Part shown: positions 1-8,188 of the stretch, piece by piece
Layout of the letters: each line of letters opens with the position of its first letter
How positions within the stretch are numbered: position 1 is the stretch's first letter
Assembly (NCBI GenBank): GCA_903914175.1
Contig: CAIWNX010000102.1
Location: forward strand, 1 to 42,887
DNA: 42,887 bases
From: an uncultured beta proteobacterium
GTDB lineage: Bacteria; Pseudomonadota; Gammaproteobacteria; Burkholderiales; Burkholderiaceae_C
Direction of reading: 5' to 3'
The notes under the pieces: model-generated
Seen by the model: the letters and a program-made list of their open reading frames with translations, nothing else
Told to the model about the DNA's origin: nothing
Databases searched by the model: none
Program-made: the position numbers and the translations under genes

Positions 1-132
1 AACACACAATCAGTACAGTGACTGATGTCACAGCATAGTTGCTGAATTGGAATTCAGTTTGCGAAAGGCCGCTTACTGATCTGCATGCGCCAATTTGAAT
101 GACAGCTTCCTCCAACAGAATCTGACCGGTAA

Positions 133-170
133 GGGCACTTATGAATAGCTATCCATAAGTGCCCGCTTTT
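133..170 (+). terminator. Rho-independent terminator, plus strand
   Basis: An 11-bp perfect stem (133-143 with 154-164) and a 10-nt loop are followed by GCTTTT. It would end a transcript entering from the left edge. The T-run is short, so strength is uncertain. Confidence 0.6.
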
Positions 171-231
171 GACCTAGGCCTCACCGCCTCGCCGCCTGGC
201 GCCTGCACTTCAGTTGTCCGTCGCCAAGAGC

Positions 232-268
232 AAAAAAAGTGCCGTGCCAGCAATCGCCAGCACGGCAC
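232..268 (-). terminator. Rho-independent terminator of the hydrolase transcript
   Basis: On the minus strand the stem GTGCCGTGC (260-268 with 239-247) and a 12-nt loop are followed directly by seven T residues (238-232). It lies 14 bases past the stop codon of the alpha/beta hydrolase gene, the expected place for the end of that operon. Confidence 0.8.
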
Positions 269-281
269 GATTGGGAGCGAA

Positions 282-1118
282 TCAGCCGATGAACTTGGCA
301 AGAATGGCGTTGAACTTGGTCGGGTTCTCAACGAACATGAAGTGCTGACCGCCCTCTGATTCTTCAAAGATTTCGAGCTGCGATCCCTTGGTTTGCGCGG
401 CGGCCCAGGCCACTGACTTCCATGGAATCAGACTGACACGGCCGCTGATAAACAGGGACGGCACGTTGATGCGCGGGAACACATCACGCCAGTCCTGATG
501 GCAGTGGTTGTAAATCAGATCAGCAGACAGTTTGCGTGGCATTTTGAGATTGCAGGCAACCGTCCACTTCATGGTTTCGGCGCTCATGGCCTTGGTCACC
601 ATGCCGCCCAGGAAGCCTTCGGTGGTGGCGATGCCATCTGGACCCGCCAGTGCGTTGGCCGTACCTGTCACCGCCTCCGGTGAAAACACAGCGCCCGCGT
701 TTTCCAGTTCCTCGGGCGACCAGGCTGGGTTGGATGTCAACAGTGGCGGCTCATCACAGAACACAAACTTGCCAATGCGCTCGGCACCGAAAAGGTCAAA
801 GTAGCACCACAGAACAGAGCACCCCATCGAGTGCCCCATGATCGTCACGTCTTTGAGGTCCAGCGCTTTGAGGACGTCGGCAACGTCTTTGGCCAGGCGC
901 TGGATACGGTAGCCAAATAGCGGTTTGTCTGAATCCCCATGGCCACGCATATCAACAGCGATCACATGGTAGCGGTCCGACAAGCCCTCCAACTGGTACT
1001 TGAATTGCTCAGCTGTTTGTGACCAACCTGGGATGAGAACCAGCGGCTTGCCAGCGCCTGCCTCCAGGTAACTGAGCCTGACACCATCGCTGGTCGTAAC
1101 CGATTTTTTTGTGATCAT
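282..1118 (-). CDS. Alpha/beta hydrolase
   Basis: Alpha/beta-hydrolase fold protein of 278 residues, probably a cytoplasmic esterase or C-C bond hydrolase since no signal peptide is seen. Seen: an oxyanion-side segment LVLIPGWSQT, the Asp-containing strand VIAVDMRGHGDSDKP, the nucleophile elbow GHSMGCS near residue 95, and a C-terminal GGQHFMFVENP that supplies the catalytic His. The ATG at 1118 has a good Shine-Dalgarno (GAGG, 8-nt spacing). It starts 12 bases after the stop of the upstream binding-protein gene, so the two are probably one transcript, and a strong terminator follows. Substrate cannot be told. Pairing with a LivK-type binding protein suggests degradation of an imported organic or aromatic acid, but that is inference. 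Confidence 0.9.
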   Translation of the reverse strand: MITKKSVTTSDGVRLSYLEAGAGKPLVLIPGWSQTAEQFKYQLEGLSDRYHVIAVDMRGHGDSDKPLFGYRIQRLAKDVADVLKALDLKDVTIMGHSMGCSVLWCYFDLFGAERIGKFVFCDEPPLLTSNPAWSPEELENAGAVFSPEAVTGTANALAGPDGIATTEGFLGGMVTKAMSAETMKWTVACNLKMPRKLSADLIYNHCHQDWRDVFPRINVPSLFISGRVSLIPWKSVAWAAAQTKGSQLEIFEESEGGQHFMFVENPTKFNAILAKFIG

Positions 1119-1130
1119 GTTGGAATTCCT

Positions 1131-2312
1131 CTATTTTTTCTTGGCCACTGCTTCATCGGTGATGTACGGGCCCACCACCTTCCACTTGCCGTCCTGGATT
1201 TGCGACAGGCGCGAGGCGTCGCTGCCCAGGCGCTTGGTCGGCGAGAAGGTGGCGGGCGCGCTGCCGAAGATGTCGGTCGGCATCGACATCGTGTCCATCA
1301 CCTTGATGAAGCTGTCGGTCGTCAGGTTCTTGCCAGCCTTGGTGGCAGCGTTGGCGAAGATGTTGATGATCAGGTAGCCGTAGACCGAGAACACGGCCGG
1401 GTCTTCGTTGAACTTGGTCTTGTACTTGTTGGCCCAGAAGCGGATCGGCTGAGAGACTTCGTCGGTGTAGGGGTTCTGCACCGTCATCGTGGCATACAGG
1501 CCATCCATCGCCTTGCCGCCAAGTTTGTGGATCAGGTCGGTGTAGGCTGCGCTGGAGCCAAGGAACACCGGGTTGAAGCCGGTCTTGCGCGATTCGCCGA
1601 TGGTGCCGATGGTCTCGCGGATGATGGTGCCCAGCACCACCATCTCGCAGCCGGCGGCCTTCATCTTGGCTACTTGCGAAGAGAAGTCGGTCGCGCCGCG
1701 CTTGAATGAAGTCTTCTCGTGGTAATCCATGCCCAGCGTCTTCAGGCCGGCTTCACCGCCACGCAGCACTTCGAGACCGAAGTCATCGTCCTGGTAGACG
1801 GTGCAGACCTTCTTGATACCCTTTTCCTTGATCATTTGCGGAACGGCGCGGCGCATCTGGTCGAAGTAGGTGGCGGCAAACGAGTACTTCAGGCGGTGAA
1901 AAGGCTCGTACATTTCGCGTGCCGCTGTGACCGGAAAGAAGTTGATGATGTTGGCGTCGAACTGCACCGGGATGGCGGCCATGTTCTGCGCCGTGCCGAT
2001 ATGGCCCATCATCATGAAGATCTTGTCCTGGTTCACCAGCTTCTGCGCGGCCAGCACCGCACGTTTGGGCTCGTAGCCGGAGTCCTCCACGATCAGGCGC
2101 AGCTTGCGCCCGTTGATGCCACCCTGCTCGTTGATTTCATCGACGGCCAGGATCATGCCCAGGCGGTCCTGCTTGCCAAAGCCGGCCAGTGGACCTGACA
2201 AATCCTGGATCGAGCCGAGCAGAATCTCGGTGTCGGTCACGCCCTGCTGGGCGCTGTGCACGTTGGCTGTAAAAGCCAGTGCTGCCAGCGCCATGGTTAA
2301 AGCAATTTTCAT
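1131..2312 (-). CDS. LivK-type ABC transporter substrate-binding protein
   Basis: Periplasmic binding protein of the branched-chain amino acid type (Peripla_BP_6, COG0683), 393 residues. Residues 1-20 form a signal peptide ending in HSA before QQGV. The mature start has the family signature (TDTEILLGSIQDLSGPLAGFGKQ), followed by the LIVEDSGYEP and GHIGTAQNM segments. The ATG at 2312 has GGAG 7 bases upstream. No permease or ATPase gene lies nearby, so it must use components encoded elsewhere. Comamonadaceae hold many such orphan receptors, often for aromatic or dicarboxylic acids. The ligand here is unknown, and the name does not mean it binds leucine. It is probably co-transcribed with the downstream hydrolase. 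Confidence 0.92.
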   Translation of the reverse strand: MKIALTMALAALAFTANVHSAQQGVTDTEILLGSIQDLSGPLAGFGKQDRLGMILAVDEINEQGGINGRKLRLIVEDSGYEPKRAVLAAQKLVNQDKIFMMMGHIGTAQNMAAIPVQFDANIINFFPVTAAREMYEPFHRLKYSFAATYFDQMRRAVPQMIKEKGIKKVCTVYQDDDFGLEVLRGGEAGLKTLGMDYHEKTSFKRGATDFSSQVAKMKAAGCEMVVLGTIIRETIGTIGESRKTGFNPVFLGSSAAYTDLIHKLGGKAMDGLYATMTVQNPYTDEVSQPIRFWANKYKTKFNEDPAVFSVYGYLIINIFANAATKAGKNLTTDSFIKVMDTMSMPTDIFGSAPATFSPTKRLGSDASRLSQIQDGKWKVVGPYITDEAVAKKK

Positions 2313-2441
2313 TCAATATCTCCGTCAAGTTCTTGTTCCAGGCTTTGCGCCGTGTTTGCGTCACAGTGCCACTGCGTTTATAGCGGTAATCCGGGCAAAG
2401 CCAGCGAGGGTTTTTACCGACGTTTGACTGTGAGAGCCGCC

Positions 2442-3626
2442 TCAGCGCCGATGCTGGCGCACACCGCGGTGCGCAGCGGGCAGGGCGCTGCTGATCAGGG
2501 CGGCACCGGTCCATAGCAACGGTGCCACACCCAGCGGCCCAACGGCCAGACCGAAGGCGATGGGCACCCAGACGGAAGAGGCATTGCCGATCAGGGAACG
2601 CAAGCCCAGCGCTTCGCCGCCGCGACCACCCGGTGCTGCCGCGTGCAGCAGCGAGAGCATGTTGGGCTGGCTAAAACCAATCGATGTGCCAAACAAAAAA
2701 CCCAGCAGCATGAAGACGCCGGCGGCAGCAGCCCAGGGCAAGGCCATGAACACCAGTGCGATCATCAGCATCGCTGCGCGCATGATCTGCCACTCGCGCA
2801 TCCGGGTCGAGAGCCAGGGCATCAGGGCGCGGCTGACGAAGGTGCCCACGGCAAACAGCGAGAACACGGTGCCGATGATGGAGGCCGAGAAGCCCAGCCG
2901 CGTTCCCAGCACCGGCAGCATGACGATGAACAGGTCCCAGCAGCACGACAGTGCCATGCTGACGTAGTAGATGCGCCGCAGTTCGGGCTCGCCCAGCAAG
3001 TCGTGCCAGGCTTGCGGTTGGGCTACCTCGTCGGCTGTTGCCGTCGCTTGGGCCGCCGCCGGCAGGTGTGTCAGCCGTCTGAAAACCAGCCAGCAGGCGA
3101 CACAACTGAACAGCGCCATGGCGGCAAACGCCATCCGAAAACCGGCATGGTCGATCAGCAGTCCCGAGATGAAAGGCCCGAGCGCGCTGGAGGCTGAATG
3201 CCCCAGCGCATACCAGCCGAAATTGCGCAAGCGTTGCTGCGCTGACTGGCCTTGCGCCATGGCACCGACCGTGTGCTGACCGGCCACTGACATCGCGTTA
3301 AAGCCAAAGCCGATCAGGATGGCCATTACAAACAGCGCCGGCACGCTGAGCCAGAGCACCGGTACCGTGGCGCCAACCAGCACCGCCAGCACGCCCAAGC
3401 GCATAACGGGCAAGGCACCCATGCGATCGACCCAGCGCCCGACCGACATGGCCGCCAGCGTTGGCAGCACCGAAAAAGTGGCCATGAAGAGCCCGACCAC
3501 CCATTCCGGCGCGCCGACGTTCAAGGCATAGAGTGAACCGGAGACGCGCCCGCCCGACATGGCCATGTGGCCCGTCAGAGTGACCAGAATCAGGGGCAGC
3601 AGCAGGGGCGGAAAACGCTTGGGCAC
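2442..3626 (-). CDS. MFS transporter
   Basis: Major facilitator superfamily permease of about 394 residues with 12 predicted membrane segments in two halves joined by a cytoplasmic loop (around HLPAAAQATATADEVAQPQ). The first loop has the MFS-type motif GRWVDRMGALPVMRLG. I place the start at GTG 3626, 7 bases after the thioesterase stop, which begins the protein at VPKRFPPLLLPLIL. The frame is open upstream to an ATG at 3692, but that would overlap the thioesterase gene by 59 bases and add a basic tail that does not look native. Translation is probably coupled to the thioesterase gene. Substrate unknown; drug or metabolite efflux is the usual guess for this subfamily. Confidence 0.85.
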   Translation of the reverse strand: MPKRFPPLLLPLILVTLTGHMAMSGGRVSGSLYALNVGAPEWVVGLFMATFSVLPTLAAMSVGRWVDRMGALPVMRLGVLAVLVGATVPVLWLSVPALFVMAILIGFGFNAMSVAGQHTVGAMAQGQSAQQRLRNFGWYALGHSASSALGPFISGLLIDHAGFRMAFAAMALFSCVACWLVFRRLTHLPAAAQATATADEVAQPQAWHDLLGEPELRRIYYVSMALSCCWDLFIVMLPVLGTRLGFSASIIGTVFSLFAVGTFVSRALMPWLSTRMREWQIMRAAMLMIALVFMALPWAAAAGVFMLLGFLFGTSIGFSQPNMLSLLHAAAPGGRGGEALGLRSLIGNASSVWVPIAFGLAVGPLGVAPLLWTGAALISSALPAAHRGVRQHRR

Positions 3627-3633
3627 TGGCCCA

Positions 3634-4053
3634 TCACCGTGTTGCAGGCGTCGGTATCGGGCGCGGACGGCCCTGATCGTCGATCGCCACATAGGTCAGG
3701 GAGGCCTCCGTTACCTTCATGTAATGTCCCTGCGCGCTGAAACGTTCGGCATAGACCTCGACCTTGACCGTGATCGAGGTGCGCCCGATGCGCACCAGTT
3801 TGGAAAAGAAGGTCAGTATGTCGCCCACCCGAACCGGCTGCTTGAAGATGAATTCGTTGACGGCCACCGTTGCCATGCGGCCCTGGGCGTAGCGCGCCGG
3901 GATGACGGAGCCGGCCAGATCGACCTGCGCCATGACCCAGCCACCGAAGATGTCGCCGTTGGCGTTGGAGTCGGCCGGCATTGGAATAACCTTGAGGACC
4001 AGTTCCTCGTCGGTGGGCAGTTGAACCGCCATCGGGTTGTTGTTTGCAGACAT
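3634..4053 (-). CDS. Acyl-CoA thioesterase (YciA-like hot-dog fold)
   Basis: Hot-dog-fold thioesterase of 139 residues that would cleave acyl-CoA to free acid and CoA in the cytoplasm. The family motif NANGDIFGGWVMAQVD is at residues 31-45, with the catalytic-region Asp at 34, and the central strand TSITVKVEVYAE follows. Its length fits the YciA/acyl-CoA hydrolase family. The frame is open to ATG 4161, but the upstream part is repeat DNA, so ATG 4053 (MSANNNPMAV) is the likely start. That start has no recognisable Shine-Dalgarno and is the inner end of a perfect inverted repeat shared with the divergent ABC-exporter gene. Confidence 0.9.
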   Translation of the reverse strand: MSANNNPMAVQLPTDEELVLKVIPMPADSNANGDIFGGWVMAQVDLAGSVIPARYAQGRMATVAVNEFIFKQPVRVGDILTFFSKLVRIGRTSITVKVEVYAERFSAQGHYMKVTEASLTYVAIDDQGRPRPIPTPATR

Positions 4054-4209
4054 AGGGGACAATCTCTCTACAGAATGTTGAGGACAGAGCTGGCTCTTTG
4101 ACTGATTGAGGACAGAGCTTGTTCGCTGCGCGTAACGTCGGTCTGTCCCACAATGCATCAAGATTCGGTCTGTCCCGCAAAGTAATTATTTTCAAGATTG
4201 TCCCCTATG
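4051..4209. repeat. 15-bp inverted repeat pair enclosing a divergent promoter region
   Basis: The sequence AGATTGTCCCCTATG occurs on the plus strand at 4195-4209 and, perfectly, on the minus strand at 4065-4051. In each arm the final ATG is the start codon of the flanking gene (ABC exporter to the right, thioesterase to the left). Identity stops immediately after each ATG. The 129 bases between the arms hold two further short repeat pairs and must contain both promoters. Confidence 0.85.
4078..4180. repeat. Two pairs of short direct repeats (REP-like)
   Basis: TTGAGGACAGAGCT occurs at 4078-4091 and 4106-4119 (28-bp step). CGGTCTGTCCC occurs at 4139-4149 and 4166-4176 (27-bp step). Read on opposite strands, the two pairs resemble each other (GACAGA core), so the segment looks like a decayed REP-type palindrome cluster. 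The extended 12-mer TTGCGGGACAGA (minus strand 4180-4169) occurs again upstream of purE at 36545-36556. Confidence 0.6.
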
Positions 4210-6030
4210 CGCCGATCAGGCGAACACAGCCCCCTGCGTGACGGCGCCAGCGCCGCACCTGCCCCCGTTGCCACCCGGTCCGACCTGGCCACCCTCAAGC
4301 GCCTGTTTCCCTACCTTTGGCAGTACAAATGGCGCGTCATGGCGGCGCTGGCCTTCATGATTGGCGCCAAGATGGCCAACGTCGGTGTGCCGCTGCTGCT
4401 CAAGCAGCTGGTCGACACCATGAACCCCAAAGGTGGCGTCGGCGCCAGCGCCTTGCTGGTGGTGCCGGTGGCCCTGCTCTTCGGCTATGGTTTGCTGCGT
4501 CTGTCGACCACGCTGTTTGCCGAGTTGCGTGAACTGATTTTTGCCAAGGCCACGGAGGGCGCCTCGCGCACGATCTCGCTGCAGGTGTTTCGCCATCTGC
4601 ACGCTTTGAGTCTGCGTTTTCACCTGGAACGCCAGACCGGCGGTATGACGCGCGACATCGAACGCGGCACGCGCGCCGTCAACTCGCTGATCTCGTATTC
4701 GCTCTACAGCATTTTCCCGACGCTGATCGAAGTGACCATGGTGCTGAGCTACCTGGCGCTCAAGTTCGACATCTGGTTTGCCGGCATCACGATCGTGGCG
4801 CTGGTGGTCTACATCACGTTCACCGTGATCGTGACCGAGTGGCGCACGCATTTCCGCAAGGAGATGAACGAGCTCGATTCCAAAGCCCACAGCCGCGCCA
4901 TCGATTCGCTGCTCAACTACGAAACGGTCAAGTACTTCAACAACGAAGAGTTCGAGGCGCGCCGCTACGACGAGAACCTGGAGAAGTACCGCCGCGCCGC
5001 CGTCAAGAGCCAGAGCACGCTGAGTCTTTTGAATACCGGTCAGCAGTTGATCATCGCCAGCGGTCTGGTTGCCATGCTGTGGCGTGCCACGCAGGGCGTG
5101 GTCGATGGCCATATGACGCTGGGTGACCTGGTGATGGTCAACGCCTTCATGATCCAGCTCTACATTCCGCTGGGCTTCCTGGGTGTGCTGTACCGCGAGA
5201 TCAAGCAAAGCCTGACCGATCTGGACAAGATGTTCACGCTGATGGAGCGCGAGCGTGAAATCGCCGATGTGCCGGGGGCCAAGCCGCTGCGCGTGGATGG
5301 CGCCAACGTCACGTTCAGCCACGTCAACTTCGCGTATGAGGCGGCGCGTCCGATCCTGCACGACATCAGTTTCGAGATTCCGGCTGGCAAGACGGTGGCC
5401 GTGGTCGGGCCCTCGGGGTCCGGCAAGTCAACGCTGGCGCGGCTGCTGTTTCGCTTCTACGACGTGCAGAGCGGAGAGATCCTGATTGCCGCTCAGGACA
5501 TCAAGCAGGTGACGCAAGCTTCTCTGCGCCAGGCCATCGGCATCGTGCCGCAGGACACGGTGCTGTTCAACGACACGGTCGAATACAACATCGCCTACGG
5601 TCAGCCCGGTGCCACGCGCGCGCAGGTGATCGAGGCCGCCAGTTCGGCGCACATCCACAGCTTCATCGCCGCCACGCCGAAAGGCTACGACACCATGGTC
5701 GGCGAGCGCGGCCTCAAACTCTCGGGTGGCGAGAAGCAGCGCGTGGCGATTGCGCGCACCCTGCTGAAGAATCCGGCCGTGCTGATCTTCGACGAAGCCA
5801 CCTCGGCACTGGACAGCGCCAACGAGCGCGCGATCCAGGCCGAACTGCAAAACGTGGCGCAGAACAAGACCACGCTGGTGATCGCGCACCGACTCTCGAC
5901 CGTGGTTGACGCGCATGAAATCCTGGTGATGGAGGCCGGACGCATCATCGAGCGCGGCTCGCACGCGCAACTGCTGGCAGCCGATGGGCGCTACGCGCAG
6001 ATGTGGGCGCTGCAACAGAGTTCGGAGTAA
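4207..6030 (+). CDS. Atm1/HMT-type ABC exporter (fused permease and ATPase)
   Basis: Half-size ABC exporter of 607 residues; two copies would form the transporter in the inner membrane. The N-terminal part (about residues 40-310) has six membrane segments. The nucleotide-binding domain has Walker A GPSGSGKST near residue 403, a Q-loop at GIVPQDT, signature LSGGEKQ near 505, Walker B AVLIFDEATSALD near 525 and the H-loop at VIAHRLST. The sequence type (YETVKYFNNEEFE in the membrane domain) is that of Atm1/ABCB7/HMT1 exporters, which move glutathione-linked iron-sulfur precursors or heavy-metal conjugates; the exact cargo is inference. The start is ATG 4207; an in-frame TTG at 4198 is possible. 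No Shine-Dalgarno is seen, and the start lies in the inverted repeat shared with the thioesterase gene. Confidence 0.93.
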   Translation: MRRSGEHSPLRDGASAAPAPVATRSDLATLKRLFPYLWQYKWRVMAALAFMIGAKMANVGVPLLLKQLVDTMNPKGGVGASALLVVPVALLFGYGLLRLSTTLFAELRELIFAKATEGASRTISLQVFRHLHALSLRFHLERQTGGMTRDIERGTRAVNSLISYSLYSIFPTLIEVTMVLSYLALKFDIWFAGITIVALVVYITFTVIVTEWRTHFRKEMNELDSKAHSRAIDSLLNYETVKYFNNEEFEARRYDENLEKYRRAAVKSQSTLSLLNTGQQLIIASGLVAMLWRATQGVVDGHMTLGDLVMVNAFMIQLYIPLGFLGVLYREIKQSLTDLDKMFTLMEREREIADVPGAKPLRVDGANVTFSHVNFAYEAARPILHDISFEIPAGKTVAVVGPSGSGKSTLARLLFRFYDVQSGEILIAAQDIKQVTQASLRQAIGIVPQDTVLFNDTVEYNIAYGQPGATRAQVIEAASSAHIHSFIAATPKGYDTMVGERGLKLSGGEKQRVAIARTLLKNPAVLIFDEATSALDSANERAIQAELQNVAQNKTTLVIAHRLSTVVDAHEILVMEAGRIIERGSHAQLLAADGRYAQMWALQQSSE

Positions 6031-6113
6031 CTGGGTAGGGACGAACCCGGGCCGGACTTCTACAATCGTCCGATGCAATCGCCTAGCGCCGTATTTCCAG
6101 ACCAACAGACCGC

Positions 6114-7274
6114 ATGACCACACTTCATATTTCAACTGCCTTCGACTCCGGCGCCATCGATGTCGTGAGCCTGGCCGATGCCGGTGACATTCAGATCCGA
6201 GTACGGCGCGACAACGCCAGCGAGTTTGCGCAGTGGTTTCACTTCCGTTTGCAGGGTGCTGCCGGTTTGGCGACTTGCCTGCGCTTTCTCAATGCGGGTC
6301 ATTGCGCCTACCCGAAAGGCTGGGTTGACTACCGCGTGGTCGCCAGCTACGACCGTCAGAACTGGTTTCGGATTCCGACCCGCTTTGATGGGGAGGTCAT
6401 GTGTGCCGAGATCACGCCCGAGACGCAAAGCGTTTACTTTGCCTACTTCGAGCCCTATTCCTACGAGCGCCACCTGGACCTGATTGGTTCGGCTGGTGCT
6501 TGCGAAAACGTCGCCGTCGAGCATCTGGGCCAGACGCTTGACGGGCGCGACATGACACTGCTGCGCATCACCGCTGCGGACGGCGCACTCGCTGTTGCAG
6601 AGCGCAAGAAGGTCTGGTTGATCGCGCGCCAGCATCCGGGCGAGGCGATGGCCCAGTGGTTTGCCGAAGGTTTTCTGGAGCGTCTGCTCGATGCTGACGA
6701 CCCGGTCGCGCGCGTGCTGCTCTCAAGCTGCGTTTTTTACGTTGTGCCCAATATGAACCCGGACGGCGCCGCGCGTGGCAACCTGCGCACCAATGCGCTC
6801 GGCACCAATCTGAACCGCGAGTGGCTACAGCCCAGCCTGGAACGTTCGCCCGAAGTCTTTCTGGTGCGCCAGAAGATGCTCGAGGTCGGTGTCGATCTGA
6901 ACCTGGACGCGCATGGTGACGAGGTTCTGCCCTACAACTTCTGTGTCGGCAGCGAGGGCAATCCCAGCTACACGCCGCGCCTGGCGGCACTGGAGCAGCG
7001 CTTCAAGACGGCCTGGGTTGATACCTGTCCGGATTTTCAGACGACGCGGGGCTACGCCCGCATTCAACCCGGCCAGGCCAATCAGACCCTGGCAACGAAC
7101 TGGGTAGCGCAGCAGTTTGACTGCCTGGCGTTCACGATCGAGATGCCGTTCAAGGACAACGCCGATCTGCCCGACAGCTTCACCGGCTGGAGCGGCGAGC
7201 GCGCGAAGAAACTGGGTGCGAGCGTGTTGTTGCCGATCCTGGCCGTGGTGGATCACTTGCGTGACACGTTATGA
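6114..7274 (+). CDS. M14-family cytosolic-type zinc carboxypeptidase
   Basis: Metallocarboxypeptidase of 386 residues without a signal peptide. Residues 1-125 form the beta-sandwich domain typical of cytosolic carboxypeptidase-like (CCP/AGBL-type) M14 enzymes. The catalytic domain shows zinc ligands H174 and E177 in RQHPGE, substrate-binding NLRTNALGTNLNREW at 223-237, the third zinc ligand H267 in LDAHGDE, and the catalytic Glu E343 in FTIEMPF. All key residues are present, so it should be active. The natural substrate of bacterial members is not established. It starts 83 bases after the ABC-exporter gene, and its last four bases (ATGA) overlap the start of the pseudouridine synthase gene, which implies translational coupling. 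Confidence 0.9.
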   Translation: MTTLHISTAFDSGAIDVVSLADAGDIQIRVRRDNASEFAQWFHFRLQGAAGLATCLRFLNAGHCAYPKGWVDYRVVASYDRQNWFRIPTRFDGEVMCAEITPETQSVYFAYFEPYSYERHLDLIGSAGACENVAVEHLGQTLDGRDMTLLRITAADGALAVAERKKVWLIARQHPGEAMAQWFAEGFLERLLDADDPVARVLLSSCVFYVVPNMNPDGAARGNLRTNALGTNLNREWLQPSLERSPEVFLVRQKMLEVGVDLNLDAHGDEVLPYNFCVGSEGNPSYTPRLAALEQRFKTAWVDTCPDFQTTRGYARIQPGQANQTLATNWVAQQFDCLAFTIEMPFKDNADLPDSFTGWSGERAKKLGASVLLPILAVVDHLRDTL

Positions 7275-8167
7275 CCGATTCCAAACTCCCGGCGTTTCGT
7301 CGCGCCACGCCCCCACCCGGCCGCGCGCCAGCCGCGCCGGGTGCCGTCAACAGCAGCGGCACGCTGCGCCTGAACAAGCGCATGGCCGAACTCGGTCTGG
7401 CTTCGCGCCGCGAAGCCGACGACTGGATCGGCCGTGGTTGGGTCAAGGTCAATGGCGAGGTCGCGACCATGGGCATGCAGGTGAGCCCCGATGTGCGCAT
7501 CGAAATCGCCAAGCAGGCGCAGGGCCAGCAGGCCAATCAGGTGACGATTCTGCTGAACAAGCCGATGGGCATCGTCAGTGGCCAGGCCGAGGATGGGCAC
7601 CAACCCGCCATCACCCTGATCCAGCCGCAAAACCGCTGGGCCGAGGACAACGCGCGTTTCTTTTTTCACCCCCGGCAGTTGCAAAGCCTGGTGCCAGCCG
7701 GGCGGCTCGACATTGATTCGATTGGTCTGCTGGTGCTGACGCAGGACGGCCGTGTTGCGCGCCAGTTGATCGGCGAAGACTCGGTGATGGAAAAAGAGTA
7801 TCTGGTGCGCGTGAGCTACACCGGCTTTGCCGAGCCCGATGGCCAGCCCGATCGTTTGTTGCAGATCAACGATGGCGACCCGGTCAGTACCAATGTGCAG
7901 GCCATCTTCCCGCCTGAGGGCTTGGCGCTGCTGCGCCATGGCCTGAGCCTGGATGGCCAGGCCCTGAAACCGGCCAAGGTCAGTTGGCAAAACCCGGAGC
8001 AGTTGCGCGTGGTGCTGACCGAAGGCAAGAAGCGCCAGATCCGGCGCATGTGTGAGCTCGTCGGCCTGAAGGTCGTGGGCCTCAAGCGCGTGCGCATCGG
8101 CAACGTGATGCTGGGCAATCTGCCGCTAGGCCAGTGGCGCTACCTGGCGCCGCATGAAAAGTTCTAG
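7271..8167 (+). CDS. rRNA pseudouridine synthase (RluF/RsuA family)
   Basis: Pseudouridine synthase of 298 residues that isomerises a uridine in ribosomal RNA. An S4 RNA-binding domain is at about 32-80 (LRLNKRMAELGLASRREAD). The catalytic domain follows, with LLNKPMGIVSG at 94-104, catalytic Asp D147 in GRLDIDS, and the C-terminal motif KKRQIRRMCELVGL. The KKRQIRRMCE and PLGQWRYL segments are closest in my memory to E. coli RluF (U2604 of 23S rRNA), but RluB/RsuA-like specificity cannot be excluded. The first 30 residues are a basic, Pro/Ala-rich tail. The start ATG overlaps the stop of the carboxypeptidase gene. Confidence 0.92.
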   Translation: MTDSKLPAFRRATPPPGRAPAAPGAVNSSGTLRLNKRMAELGLASRREADDWIGRGWVKVNGEVATMGMQVSPDVRIEIAKQAQGQQANQVTILLNKPMGIVSGQAEDGHQPAITLIQPQNRWAEDNARFFFHPRQLQSLVPAGRLDIDSIGLLVLTQDGRVARQLIGEDSVMEKEYLVRVSYTGFAEPDGQPDRLLQINDGDPVSTNVQAIFPPEGLALLRHGLSLDGQALKPAKVSWQNPEQLRVVLTEGKKRQIRRMCELVGLKVVGLKRVRIGNVMLGNLPLGQWRYLAPHEKF

Positions 8168-8188
8168 GTCTTGATTTCAGGAGTCATC

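Larger units (their letters stand above)
1..281. other. Left-edge non-coding stretch
   Basis: I see no credible coding region in these bases. The first 130 bases are AT-richer than the rest of the window and match no RNA or gene end that I recognise; all frames I checked are closed by stops. The right part holds two hairpins of opposite polarity, listed separately. This suggests the 3' ends of two converging transcription units, one from the left outside the window and one from the hydrolase gene on the right. Confidence 0.6.

Noticed and set aside
2341-2402. 8-bp inverted repeat GGCTTTGC/GCAAAGCC between the MFS and LivK-type genes
   Set aside because: The arms are 46 bases apart with no further pairing or T-run; this is within chance for the base composition.
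3590-4195. Alternative 201-codon frame overlapping the thioesterase
   Set aside because: Its translation is basic and has no fold signature, while the overlapping frame has the full hot-dog thioesterase motif set.
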